The notes beneath the pieces were generated by a model. It did not search any database and was not told the origin of the DNA. It was given only the letters and a program-made list of their open reading frames with translations. From Aegilops tauschii subsp. strangulata (lineage: Eukaryota > Streptophyta > Magnoliopsida > Poales > Poaceae): a stretch of 64,000 nt of DNA. Location: positions 355,258,267 through 355,322,266 of the forward strand of contig NC_053040.3 of NCBI RefSeq assembly GCF_002575655.3, given 5' to 3'. The position numbers and the translations under genes are program-made. This document shows, piece by piece, positions 11,837 through 22,685 of the stretch; position 1 is the stretch's first letter; every line of letters begins with the position of its first letter.

Positions 11837-11908
11837 TACGGTGCAGTACTATTGCTGCCATGTGGGATCCGGCCCCACATGTCATCCGCACTACAGCACC
11901 GTACGGTA
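11837..11908. other. long imperfect hairpin
   Basis: The left arm begins GTACGGTGCAGTAC and the right arm ends CAGCACCGTAC. The arms pair over about 31 bases with roughly seven mismatches, closing on ATGTGGGATCCGGCCCCACAT. It could be a cruciform-prone MITE end or a hairpin RNA. Nothing else supports either reading. The DNA from 11401 to 11836 holds no gene; it has a repeated motif TGCATGCGCTTGCA (about 11632 and 11701). Confidence 0.45.
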
Positions 11909-11949
11909 CTGCAGAGGATCTCAACCCCTCACGTCGTCTGAGTCCCTCC

Positions 11950-12240
11950 TCGCGATGATGCCGCACTGCCAGGCACGTGAGCAGGTCGAGCAGCGTCTAT
12001 GCCCGCAATTTACGAAGAGGAGGAGGATGAGCGGGCGCTCCAGCACGCCAGCGAGGAGGAGCTAGCGTGTCATTGTTTTCTCCGCCCCCGCGGAGGAGGC
12101 TCGCTTGGTGGCTATTGCTGCGGAAGCCGGTCGCGCCCGCGCCGAGCCCGCAAACCGGGTGCGGACGTGGAATCTACCCTCGAGATCTTCAATGCTGCAT
12201 GGATCATGCAATCTGAAGGAACAATTTGGGTAATTCGACT
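11950..12240 (+). pseudogene. possible gene fragment, unrecognised
   Basis: A frame from 11999 (MPAIYEEEEDERALQHASEE) passes by a shift near 12085 into a frame reading EEARLVAIAAEAGRARAEP. Both are GC-rich, with Glu/Ala/Arg-rich helical text and third-position GC unlike the flanking DNA. No domain is recognised and no start or stop is reliable. It may be a relic of a host gene. It could equally be chance in GC-rich DNA. Confidence 0.3.
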
Positions 12241-12803
12241 CTTCTGAGCCGCTGGATGCAACATGGACGGCCAGAAGGGCTTCTTCAATCTCCGAAAATG
12301 ATGCACTGTTCATCTTCTCTCTCAACCATCGAGCCGCCAGCCCGCCACAGACCTAACCGCCTCCCACCGCCATGCTCCCCCACCCCTGCCATCCATTTAA
12401 CCCCGTGCATGATCCATTTTTTCCAGTGAACTGCATTCCACACCCAACACTCATAAGATAGATCATGGGCACCCTGCCACCCTAATATAGACACTGGGGC
12501 TTCTCTGCCGTCTTCTTCCTTCGCTCCGGTGAACTTCTTCTTTCACAAATCGACTAACCCAAATTATACTACTAGTACCTATTAAGTACAGTAGGAATGC
12601 GAAGAAATGAGTAGTAGTACCAAGTACAAGAAGAACAGTAGTAAGACATGCTAGTACTACTACGTACGAAAGAGTTCAAATAACAAGAAAGAACATAACA
12701 TAGTTCTGATGGGGGCTCAGCACAACACACCCCTAAAATTAAACTAAGCAACTAGTCCGCTTGACACTGCAGTAGAACCAGCATGAGCAACGGCACTGCC
12801 ACC
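12241..12803. other. 3' flank of the exonuclease pseudogene
   Basis: No gene is supported. The part next to 12804 lies just downstream of the exonuclease stop codon on the minus strand and probably contains its 3' untranslated region. The remainder is unremarkable, with several repeated TACTACTAG-like triplets. Confidence 0.4.
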
Positions 12804-13178
12804 TTACTCGGAGTCCTCGTCCACGTCCTCGACTTCGTCCTCGTCCCTCTTCCTCTTCCTCTTCGCTGACACTTCTTTGATTGAACCGAACACTAGGCTC
12901 TGCTTCTTCATCCAACCTATGTAGATATTTAAACAAAGGTAGGCATCCGTTGCTGCGTACACGATGTGATCTTCATCTATTGTCTTCGACTCCCATGCAT
13001 GATGAAACTTGGGGTGAGATTTCTTCAGTTCAGCGTACGAAGGATCAATCATGGCTGCTGCTAGGGTCAGCATTGAAGGCTGAGAGGAGGACACCAGGCT
13101 TTCCTTCTGGAGATCGAAGGGCTCGCCTATAATGAGGCCTATCCGACCCAGGACTCTCCTATCGTTCGTAAAGTCTAC
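12804..13178 (-). pseudogene. WRN-type 3'-5' exonuclease, C-terminal half (split gene)
   Basis: The frame runs from the retrotransposon boundary at 13178 to a stop at 12804. It starts in the middle of the Exo II motif (VDFTNDRRVLGRIG) and includes the Exo III motif IVYAATDAY with the expected Tyr and Asp, so it encodes the C-terminal half of a DEDDy exonuclease. The end is a basic then acidic tail (KRKRKRDEDEVEDVDEDSE) that looks like a nuclear signal plus acidic patch. The N-terminal half is at 23732-23983 on the same strand. Removing the insertion and one copy of the 5-bp duplication joins the two halves in frame. A paralogue is at 57782. The family removes nucleotides from 3' ends of DNA or RNA; this copy cannot work. 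Confidence 0.8.
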
Positions 13179-14287
13179 TTATGCAGAGCATCCCTCGACC
13201 ATCCCCATGGACGTCCCCTCACCACCGCAAGCACTAAGAGGACAAATGACGAGAGCTCGCGCATGTGCGATCGAAACTGAGGTTAACTCCTTCTTCATCA
13301 AACTACATTCGAATGCACATGAGAGTTGGGTCCTACCTCAAACGGAAATGTTATGCACTCTTAGGTATCAAGAAGAAGACCGTGAAGAGACAAGGACGGA
13401 GGTGCAAGCAACTATGGATGAGGAGAAGGAAGAAAGGAGCGAGAAGAACGAAGAAGGGGAGGTCTTGGACACTCCGGGTGCCCGGCCACTTTGGCCCCGG
13501 GTGCCCGGCTTCTACCTGGGCGCGGCCCCTGCCAGCCCCGCGTGCCCGACTATCTGGGGCCCGGGTACCCGGCCAGCCCCTGGGAGCTGCCCCAGCTGAC
13601 CCCAGGTGCCCGGCCTTGGAGCCCCGGGTGCCCGGCCCTTCCCCGCCTGGGCGTTGGAGATGACCCCGGGTGCCCGGGCCGCCACACCCCGGGTGCCCGG
13701 CCCCGCCAGCCGCTAAGGGCACCGGCCCTCTGACCAGTCCGGGTGCCCAGGCCACCAACCCCCGGGTGCCCGGCCCCCTCCTTGGTAGCTGCCTCTGACC
13801 GGTCCGGGTGCCTAGACCCCTTTACCCCGGGTGCCCGCACCCCTCCGGGTGTGCCTGCGTGCACTATGGGCTTTTCACCCTTGTACCCCCGTTTATCCTT
13901 AATTTCGTCCCTAGCCTATATAAACTCCTCCCCTAGCGCTTTCTCGAGGTTAGCACGGTATTAGATAGACAAAGAGAGAGTTGTGCCCATCTTCCTCCTT
14001 TTGGAGATCTACACCTCCTCTTGGAGAAGCTCCTCTTGGAGATCAAGGCCTCCTCTTGGAGAAGATCCTCTTGTGGATTTCAGGACCTCACCTAGTGGGA
14101 AGAACTTTTACCCTAGTGCTATTTTCCTTGAATTTTTCTTGTATGCTTGTGGATCTCATGTATGCGACTCTAGTGGATGTGTTATTTGGGCTTGTTTGAG
14201 TGATCTCCCTCTTGTGTTATTGTGTGTTCATCAGTTTTCCCCTCTCCAAGTGTGAAAAGATCCCCTCTAGGGTTTCACCCTACAACA
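13179..14287 (+). repeat. 5' LTR of the CRM-like element
   Basis: It aligns with the right LTR from TTATGCAGAGCATCC (right copy TGATGCGGAGCATCC) to CCCTACAACA. The first 400 bp keep an open frame matching the one in the right LTR. A GC-rich block with repeated CCGGGTGCCCGG lies at about 13470-13860. A purine-rich segment and CTCTTGGAGA repeats follow. Confidence 0.85.
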
Positions 14288-14290
14288 TCT

Positions 14291-14303
14291 TGGTATCACG
14301 AGC
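14291..14303 (+). other. primer-binding site (initiator tRNA-Met type)
   Basis: TGGTATCACGAGC lies 3 bp after the LTR end. It closely matches the TGGTATCAGAGC-type complement of initiator tRNA-Met. Confidence 0.7.
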
Positions 14304-15640
14304 AAGGTTGATTCACATCTTGGAGTCCCTACCCCCCATTTGCTAGCTTGATTTTGTTGTTTTTCGTCCTAATTCAAAAATTCCCACAAAAATAGCCCCA
14401 ATTTTTTTCCTGCAACTTGTTGGATCTTGTGAGATTTGGTTGTTTTGGTCCATGGATTTGTTGTTTGGCAAGTGGATCTAGCCCCTACACTTTCATCCCC
14501 ACCCTTCCCACAATGAAATCCACCGAATTTGGCCATTCCCCAAATATTTCCGCCCAAATTCGTTACCCCCGGGCACCTGCACCCTAAACCACCGGGTGCC
14601 CGCACCCCTGGGCTGATTGCCCCTGACCACCCCGGGCACCCGCACCTCCCACCCCCGGGTGCCCACACCCCCCCCGAAACAGCCCAACTACAACACCAAT
14701 TTGGCCATAACTTTCACCCCCGAAGTTCATTTTTCGTGTTCTTTAGCTCGTTTGGAAGCTCTTAACATTCCCCATCCACATATATCGTTACCACAACCAT
14801 TTGCCTCCATAAAAAAATTCACCATAAAAACACCCACCTTCCGCATTTGACCGATTTTGAGTTGCGGTTTCCGTTCCTAAGGTGTTTTGGCTACTTAGGA
14901 ACGTGTGACATCGACATCACCGCCATTCATCATCGCCCCGGAGTCATCATCGCCAACAATCTTCACCTTTGACACCGCTAACCGTAAGCAAGGACGGTAA
15001 CCTCGACGACACTTAGTACATTTCCTTGCTTTTGCATTGATAACCCGAGCCATTTTGCGTCACTTACCCATCGAAAAGAAAAGCTTTTAAGCAAAAGAGG
15101 AGAAACAAAGAGCTTGTAAGCAATAGCAATTGAGCCATTTTGCATCGCAGATCATCTTGGTCACCACATACATAGCATAGTTGGGATTGAAGACGACACG
15201 ATTCTCTCATAGGTTGGTGTACAAGCGTATCTTGCCCATTTGAGAAATCGAGCTAGCGTCTCTCTAGCATCCGGAAAACAAGAGCATTTTACGTGGTTAC
15301 ACATCTTTACGTCACTCCTTGGTTGTGCGGATCCCATCTATCTTCCGTGTGTGTGTGTGTTCCTAGTGATATTCTTGGGTTTGATCTATTCGCTTTACTT
15401 GCAATTTTGTGAACCTTCTCAACCTTATCGATATCTTGACTAACATTTGCTTGAAATTTTGTGCCACCGTCCTAACCAAGCTCCTCCATAAGCTTTACTT
15501 GTATAGGTGTGAGAAACAAACCCAGTACCAATTCTCCTATTGTGGCATTACATTGAGCAATACTTGATACATCCACAATCCTGGAAAAGTTAACTTTGGT
15601 ATTGTTCTCTCATTTTCCTACTGACCCCCACTTAGTTATG
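14304..15640 (+). other. leader of the CRM-like element
   Basis: No supported gene. At 14560-14680 the CCGGGTGCCCGC-type repeats of the LTR recur outside the LTR. A short GT run lies at about 15348-15360. The gag ATG at 15641 ends the leader. Confidence 0.6.
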
Positions 15641-17533
15641 ATGGATAGGCCAAGTTCTTCGGCGAACCCACTTTTCGGGGAGCAAGGTGACGATCGCGAC
15701 TACATCACCAAGAACCACTTCTTTGTCGCCCAATGAGCTCTACATCAAGAAAGTGAAGCTTTGGGTGAGCGCCTCGAGCAACTCGCCACCAACCTTCGTC
15801 AATCGGAAGCAAGGAACAGCGACTACCTCGACGCCAAGCTCACCACAGAAATGGAAGAATTCTGGAACATGATCGTGAGCCACGCATCTTCCTCAACCTC
15901 TTCGCCAAGACGGAGCCACTCAAACCACCGCTCAAGTTGTCAATCTTTGGACTACTCTTCTTACAATGCAAGTCCTCCTCGAGCTCAGGAAAATCCAATC
16001 CATGGCAATGGTTTGCAGGACCGAGTACGAGCACGTGAAAGGGCGAGACGCCAAGCTCAAGAGGCCGAGGACCAAGAGCAACCTCCACAAGTGCAACGTC
16101 AAGCACCTCAAGACGGTGATGCAATACGACAAGCACAAGAGCACCGTGAAGCACAAGCACTCGAAGCTCAACGCGCACTCCACGAGGCCAATAGAGTCGT
16201 CGACGAGCGCAACCGCCAAGTGTGTGAACAAGAAGAAGCTCTTTGTCAAGCACGACAAGAAGAAGCCGCTTGACTTGAAGAGCAACAACAAAGGCAAAAC
16301 CAAGCGCATATGCCTCGTCCTCCTCCAGGACAAGAATGACACCAAGTGGAACAAGTGCTTGAAGAACCTCCTCCGCGACAAGAGCGACATCACGAGGAAC
16401 GAGCATTTGAGGACTTTCCTCCACGGCAAGAGCGACATCAAAACCGCCACTATGATGAAGAACTCCGCTACGGCAAGCTCAAGTTCACCATGCCCAAGTT
16501 CTCCGGAAGGAATGAAATAATAAAGTCTTCAGAAGAATAACACCCACGAAAACATCCTGGATTTCAAGACTAAAAGAGGATCTATCTCTTCTAACTCATA
16601 GGGTTGGAGAAAAACACACCTCCGTTCTCACCTCCTTTGTAGCTACTCTTTGATTTGTTCCCTTCCCCCCCAACCATCCCCAAAGGGGATGGCATGTACA
16701 GAACCATATGTAAATCCTCTCATTTATTAATTTAATTACACAGTAGGAGGCTCTCCTACTGTTTCAGGTGTAAAAAAAATGATCCCGAAGAATATCTCTC
16801 TTGGGCATTGAAAGTCGACAAGATATTCTGTCTTCACAACTACAACAAGGAAAACAAGATCACCATGGCCTCCCTCGAGTTTCAAGACTATGTCCTCATT
16901 TGGTGGGAACAAGTGATCGAGCGACGTCAAGCAAGAGGCAAACCACCCATCATAACTTGGACACAATTGAAGGATGTCATGCGAGCTCGCTTCGTGCCTA
17001 CACACTACACCCGTGTTCTTTTCAAGAAGTTGTAACTCCTCAAGCAAGGCACGAAGACAGTGGAAGAATACTACCAAGAAATGGAAATTGCCATGATAAG
17101 AGCCAATGTCAAGGAAGATGATGAGCAAACTATGGCACGCTTCTTGAACGGACTCAACCACCCAATCAAGCGGATTGTCGACTTCCAACCCTACTCCAAC
17201 CTTCTCGAGCTAGTTCATCAAGCGACCAAGGCCGAGCGAAAAGTACAAGATGACTTCAAATACGCCAAGTACCCTTCCAAGAACTACGGCTCCTACACTC
17301 AAGCTCCCATGACTTAGACACCTCCTACCTCAACTAGAGCATCACCAAGTACCGGCGACAAGCCAATTTCCAAGCAGGTCACGCCTTCCTCGACTTGTCC
17401 TCCGGCAAACAACTACAAATCCAAAACTCTCTCATCATCGGCGCCACTGAATGATCCCGTCAAGATGAGTTCTATCAAGTGTTTCACATGTGGTGGCCGA
17501 GGACACAAGTCCTTCGAGTGCACCAACAAGTGA
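15641..17533 (+). pseudogene. gypsy gag, broken
   Basis: The frame starts MDRPSSSANPLFGEQ and is soon lost by a shift near 15730. A Gln/Glu/Arg-rich coiled segment follows (about 15761-16273). After further shifts the capsid part resumes with KFTMPKFSGRNE, is split by the 262-bp insertion at 16516-16777, and continues DPEEYLSWALKVDKIF to a TAA near 17033 where a Gln codon would fit. The distal part (EEYYQEMEIAMIRAN) runs on to about 17317. A CCHC zinc knuckle (CFTCGGRGHKSFEC) is encoded at about 17475-17523, followed by TGA at 17531. The product would coat RNA in the particle. At least three frameshifts and two stops make it inactive. Confidence 0.8.
16516..16777 (+). mobile_element. poly(A)-tailed LINE-tail insertion
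   Basis: The 262-bp insert is flanked by AATGA (16511-16515 and 16778-16782) and interrupts the gag codons for FSGRN|DPEEY. It ends in a short hairpin (CAGTAGGAG..CTCCTACTG), then GTTTCAGGTG and a run of eight A, the layout of a plant LINE 3' end. It has no coding capacity, so it is a strongly 5'-truncated LINE or a derived SINE. Confidence 0.65.
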
Positions 17534-17630
17534 ACCATGATTTTCAACGATGATGGCACATACAACTCCATGAGTTAAGAAGAAATGGAAGCCCTTGAGC
17601 ACGTGGCCATGCACCGTCGCGTGAACGAAG

Positions 17631-18899
17631 ATGAAGATGATCAAGTCTTTTTGTGACAATGATTCAAGTCCCTCTCTCATGGTCTCCAAGGTCTTGACGC
17701 TTCAACACCACCAAGAAGAGGACCAACGGTGCCAGATCTTCCACACCAAGGCTGGCATCAACGAGCGTTCCGTGAAGGTCATCATCCACGGAGGAAGTTG
17801 CCACAACTTGGCAAGTGAAGAGCTATGTTCCAAGCTACAATTGGTCAAGAAGAAGCATCCTCGTCCCTACAAGGTCCAATGGCTTAGAGACTCCGGCACT
17901 ATTTAACTGGAACACATGGTGCAAGTTTCCTTCAAGATCGGCGCCTAAGAGGACACCTTGGAGTGTGACATCGTTCCAATGTCCGTGTGCCATCTTCTCT
18001 TGGGAAGACCTTGGCAATTCGACCGAGGAGCCATCCACAACGGAAGAACAAACCACTATAGCTTCAAGATGAAGGGCAAGGAGTATGTGCTACGACCTAT
18101 GTCACCAAGCCAAGTGATCGCCGACAAGAAAGCATCCGCCCATCATCGAGAGACTAGTGAGAGAGTGAACCACCACAAAGAAAGTGAGCGCCACAAGCCC
18201 AAAATGAGTGACTCTTCGCCAAGAGAGAAAAACTTAGTCTTCCTAGCCACAAAAAGAGAGATGAGAGAAGTGTGTGATAACCCATCGAGTGTCATCCACT
18301 ATGTCCTACTATGCAAAGATGAGGTGGCAAAAACTAACCCTTCTAATCCTCTCCCTCTAGTGCTCTCTAATTTGTTGCAGGAATTCATGGACGTCTTCCC
18401 CGATGAGCTACCTCCGGGTCTACCTCCTCTATGTGGCATTGAACATCGGATCGACCTCATCCCCGGCGCACCTCTTCCGAACAAGGCTCCATACCGCGTC
18501 AACCCCGAAGAAACTAAGGAGATCCAACGGCAAGTACAAAAACTCATCAACAACGGACATGTCCGTGAAAGCTTAAGCCCATGTGCCATCCTGGTCATTC
18601 ATGTGCCAAAAAGAGACGGTCGTTTTCGCATGTGTTCCGATTGTAGAGCCATCAATGCCATCACCGTTCGTTATAGACATCCCATTCCACGCCTTGATGA
18701 TATGCTAGATGAGCTTAGCGGCGCCACCATTTTCTCAAAAATTGATCTTAAAAGTGGCTATTATCAAATCCTCATACAAGAAGGTGATGAATGGAAAACC
18801 GCTTTTAAAACTAAATTTGGCTTATACGAGTGGTTAGTTATGCCTATGGGTTTATCGGAAGCTCCCAGTACTTTCATGCGTGTCATGCACTATGTGCTT
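17631..18899 (+). pseudogene. gypsy protease and N-terminal reverse transcriptase
   Basis: The protease region (17631-17906) reads VIIHGGSCHNLAS; relatives have DGGS, so the catalytic Asp is His here (codon 17787-17789). A frameshift near 17905 leads to a frame from 17958 to 18902 with the end of protease (CDIVPMSVCHLLLGRPWQ), a connecting region, then RT fingers and palm: PYRVNPEETKEIQRQVQ, CSDCRAINAIT, FSKIDLKSGYYQI with the first catalytic Asp, and FGLYEWLVMPMGL. The frame ends where the solo LTR is inserted at 18900. The second half of RT is at 20590. Confidence 0.88.
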
Positions 18900-19492
18900 T
18901 GATACGTCTCCAACGTATCTATAATTTTTGATTGTTCTATGCTATTATATTATCCATCTAGGATGTTTTATATGCATTTATATGTTGTTTTATATGAATT
19001 TTGGGACTAACCTATTAACCTAGAGCCTAGTGCCAGTTTTTGTTTTTTCCTTGTTTTGAGTTTTACAGAAAAGGAATACCAAACGGGGTCCAATTGACGT
19101 GCCAATTTTTGATGATTTTTTCTGGACCAAAATAAGCCCCCAGAGTAAAAGAGTTGGGCCAGAAGAGTCCCGAGCCATCCACGAGGGTGGAGGGCGCGCC
19201 CTACCCCCTAGACGCGCCCCCTATCTCGTGGACGACTCGGAGACCCCCCTGACGTGAAACCGACGCAAAAAATTCCAATAAATACAGTAACCCCCAGAAA
19301 GAAACCTAGATCGGGAGTTCCCCCGCCGCAAACCTCTGTAGCCACCAAAAACCAATCGGGACCCTATTCCGGCACCCTGCCGGAGGGGGGATCCATCACC
19401 GGTGGCCATCTTCATCATCCCGGCACTCTCCATGATGAGGAGGGAGTAGTTCACCCTCGGGGCCGAGGGTATGTACCCGTAGCTATGTGTTT

Positions 19493-19531
<39 letters not shown>

Positions 19532-20584
19532 TTCTTGATTTGGCACGATCTTGATGTACCGCGAGCTTTGCTACTATAGTTGGATCTTATGATGTTTCTC
19601 CCCCTCTACTCTCTTGTAATGGATTGAGTTTTCCCTTTGAAGTTATCTTATCGGATTGAGTCTTTAAGGATTTGAGAACACTTGATGTATGTCTTGCATG
19701 TGCTTATATGTGGTGACAATGGGATATTCACGTGATCTACTTGATGTATGTTTTGGTGATCAACTTGCGGGTTCAGTCACCTTGTGAACTTATGCATAGG
19801 GGTTGGCACACATTTTCGTCTTGACTCTCTGGTAGAAACTTTGGGGCACTCTTTGAAGTTCTTTGTGTTGGTTGAATAGATGAATCTGAGATTGTGTGAT
19901 CCATATCATATAATCATACCCACGGATACTTGAGGTGACATCGGAGTATCTAGGTGACATTAGGGTTTTGGTTGATTTGTGTCTTAAGGTGTTATTCTAG
20001 TATGAACTCTAGGATAGATCGAACGGAAAGAATAGCTTTGTGTTATTTTACTACGGACTCTTGAATAGATCGATCAGAAAGGATAACTTTGAGGTGGTTT
20101 CGTACCCTACAATAATCTCTTCGTTTGTTCTCCGCTATAAGTGACTTTGGAGTGACTTTGTGTTGCATGTTGAGGGATTGTTATATGATCCAATTATGTT
20201 ATTATTGTTGGGAGAACTTGCACTAGTGAAAGTATGAACCCTAGGCCTTGTTTCCTAGCATTGCAATACCGTTTATGCTCACTTTTACCACTTGCTACCT
20301 TGCTGTTCTTATATTTTCAGATTATAAAAACCTATATCTACCATCCATATTGCACTTGTATCACCATCTCTTCGCCGAACTAGTGCACCTATACAATTTA
20401 CCATTGTATTGGGTTTGTTGGGGACACAAGAGACTCTTTGTTATTTGGTTGCAGGGTTGTTTGAGAGAGACCATCTTCATCCTCTTAGGTCATCCACTTG
20501 AGGGAAATTTGCTACTGTCCTACAAACCTCTGCACTTGGAGGCCCAACAACGTCTACAAGAAGAAGGTTGTATAGTAGACATCA
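18900..20584 (+). mobile_element. Athila-type solo LTR inside the RT gene
   Basis: The 1685-bp sequence starts TGATACGTCTCCAACGTATC and ends GTAGACATCA, with TGCTT on both sides (18895-18899 and 20585-20589). No primer site or internal region is present, so this is a solo LTR left by recombination. It is the same family as the 5' LTR at 62192-63764; both share AATTTACCATTGTATT and the end CCAACA..GTCTACAAGAA..GTAGACATCA. A (CT)n microsatellite lies at about 19496-19528. Confidence 0.88.
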
Positions 20585-20589
20585 TGCTT

Positions 20590-21190
20590 TGCCCAAACAT
20601 TGGCGTATTTTTTGTGGTCTATTTTGACGACATACTCGTGTTTAGCAAGTCTCTAAAAGATCATGTTAACCATCTTAGAGGTATTTTGCAAACCCTAAGG
20701 AAAGAATGTCTCTATGCTAATATGGAGAAATGCATTTTTGGCGTTGACAAACTTGTTTTCTTGGGTTTCGTTGTGTCCTCAAAGGGTGTTCATGTGGATG
20801 AGTCAGAAATTGAAGCAATTAAAACTTGGCCTCAACCCACTAATTTGCAACAACTGCGTAGTTTCCTTGGTCTAGCGGATTTTTATCGTCGCTTTGTGAA
20901 AGACTTTAGTTCTATCGCCGCACCGTTGCATGCCTTGAGTAAGAAAAATGCACCCTTTGTTTGGGGACCTTTGCAATCCACCGCATTTGATGAGCTCAAA
21001 TCTATGCTTACACATGCTCCGATTCTTGCTTTGCCTAACTTTGACAAAACTTTTGAGGTTCATTGCGATGCTAGTGGTAATGGAATAGGTGGAGTTTTGA
21101 TGCAAGAAAAGCGCCCCATTGCATATTTTAGTGAAAAACTTTCCGGTCTCAACTTAACTATCCCATCTATGACAAAGAATTGTATGCTTT
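20590..21190 (+). pseudogene. reverse transcriptase C-terminal part and RNase H start
   Basis: After the solo LTR the frame resumes with PNIGVFFVVYFDDILVFSKS. The catalytic box is YFDD (20620-20631). The connection domain follows (FLGFVVSSKGVHVDESEIEA), then RSFLGLADFYRRFVKDFS. RNase H begins with EVHCDASGNGIGGVLMQEKR. A frameshift near 21150 ends this frame, and RNase H continues in the next frame (21180 on). The open frame extends upstream to 20248 only because the LTR is open by chance there. Confidence 0.88.
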
Positions 21191-22685
21191 AGTGCGTGTG
21201 TTGCATGTTTGGGAGCATTATCTTCGCCCACATGAATTTGTCATACATACCGATCATGAGACACTTAAGTACCTTAAAGGTCAAACCAAGTTAAATAAAC
21301 GGCATGCTAAATGGAGTGAATTTATTGAATCTTTCCCTTATGTGATCAAGTACATTAAGGGCAAAGAAAATGTGGTGGCGGATGCTCTTTCCCGCAAATG
21401 CATGTTAGTTACCCAACTTGAGTTGAATGTTGTTGGATTCGAGCATATCAAAGACTTGTATGCGGATGATGTCACTTTTTCTCATCCTTATGCTAAGTGT
21501 TTGACGCATACATCTTGGGAGCACTATCATCTCACAAATGGTTATCTAATGAGAGCTAACAAACTATGCATTCCCGAGTCTTCTCCTTGTTTGCTACTTT
21601 TGCAAGAGGCTCGTGGAGGGGGACTTATGGTACACTTTGGACGCGACAAGACTTTTGCTACGCTCTCCAAGAACTACTTTTGGCCCAAGATGTTCCGCGA
21701 TGTCTCATGCTTCACCAACCGATGCTCCACATGTCGCAAAGCTAAGTCTAAAGCTCAATCTCATGGGTTACATATGCCACTTCCTATTCCGTCTCAACCA
21801 TGGGAAGATATTGGCATGGATTTTGTGCTTGGATTACCTAGGACTCAAAATGGCAAGGATTCCGTTTTTGTTGTTGTGGGCCGATTCTCTAAAATGGCAC
21901 ACTTCATTCCATGCAATAAGATAGACGATGCTTCACATGTTGCAAATCTTTTTTGTAGGGAGATCTTGAGATTACATGGAGTGCCAAGGACAATTGTGTC
22001 GGACCGCGACGTCAAGTTCATAAGTTACTTTTGGAAGATACTATGCGCCAAGCTCGGCATCAAGCTACTCTTCTCTACGGCTTATCATCCTCAAACCGAT
22101 GGCCAAACGGAAGTCACCAACCGAATGCTCGCAACTCTCCTACGCGTGTTGATAAAGAAGAACATCAAGGAGTGGGAGGAGTGCCTACCCATCGCCAAGT
22201 ACGCCTACAACCGCGCACAACACTCTACTACCGGCAAGTCCCCCTTCGAGGTCGTCTACGACTTCAGTCCTTTGTCGCCTTTGGACATTCTTCCTCTACC
22301 CCTCCAAGAACGCGCGAACATGGATGCTAGTGCAAGAGCAAGTTATCTCAAGAAGGTGCATGAAGAAACAAGGTCCACGATCGAGGGTCAAGTACAATGC
22401 CTCGCCACCAAGCTAAACATCAACAAGTCACCGATGGTGTTCCAACCTGGCGATCTTGTATGGTTACATCTCCGCAAGGACCGCTTCCCCAAGGAGCACA
22501 AGTCCAAGTTACTTCCGAGAGCCGATGGACCCTTCAAGGTGCTCGCACGCTACAATGACAACGCCTACAAGATCAACATTCCACGTGACAAGTACAATGT
22601 AAGCGACATCTTCAACGTCACGGACCTGGTGAAGTACCATGGTGACGAAGATCACGATCGGCGATCTCCCAAGGGGGGGAGATGA
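21180..22685 (+). pseudogene. RNase H end and integrase of the CRM-like element
   Basis: The frame gives the rest of RNase H ([27 protein letters not shown]), then the integrase zinc region. Its first His appears replaced by Arg ([12 protein letters not shown], where relatives have EAHGG), while H and CSTCRKAK are present. The core holds the three acidic residues: [21 protein letters not shown] and [13 protein letters not shown]. The C-terminus reads [16 protein letters not shown] and stops at TGA 22683-22685 because of a run of seven G (22673-22679). In the neighbouring frame the sequence stays open into the 3' LTR up to 23115. No chromodomain is obvious. Confidence 0.88.

Noticed and set aside
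13265..13864. Long GC-rich frames within the CRM-like LTR on both strands
   Set aside because: The CCGGGTGCCCGG repeat lacks stops in most frames. Only the frame continuing from pol (up to about 13590 and 23115) has support from both LTRs.
15840..16450. Minus-strand frames of 170-194 residues opposite gag
   Set aside because: They mirror the Gln/Glu-rich gag coiled region on the plus strand; no independent evidence.
20248..20584. First 110 residues of the frame leading into RT
   Set aside because: They come from the solo LTR and are not part of RT.
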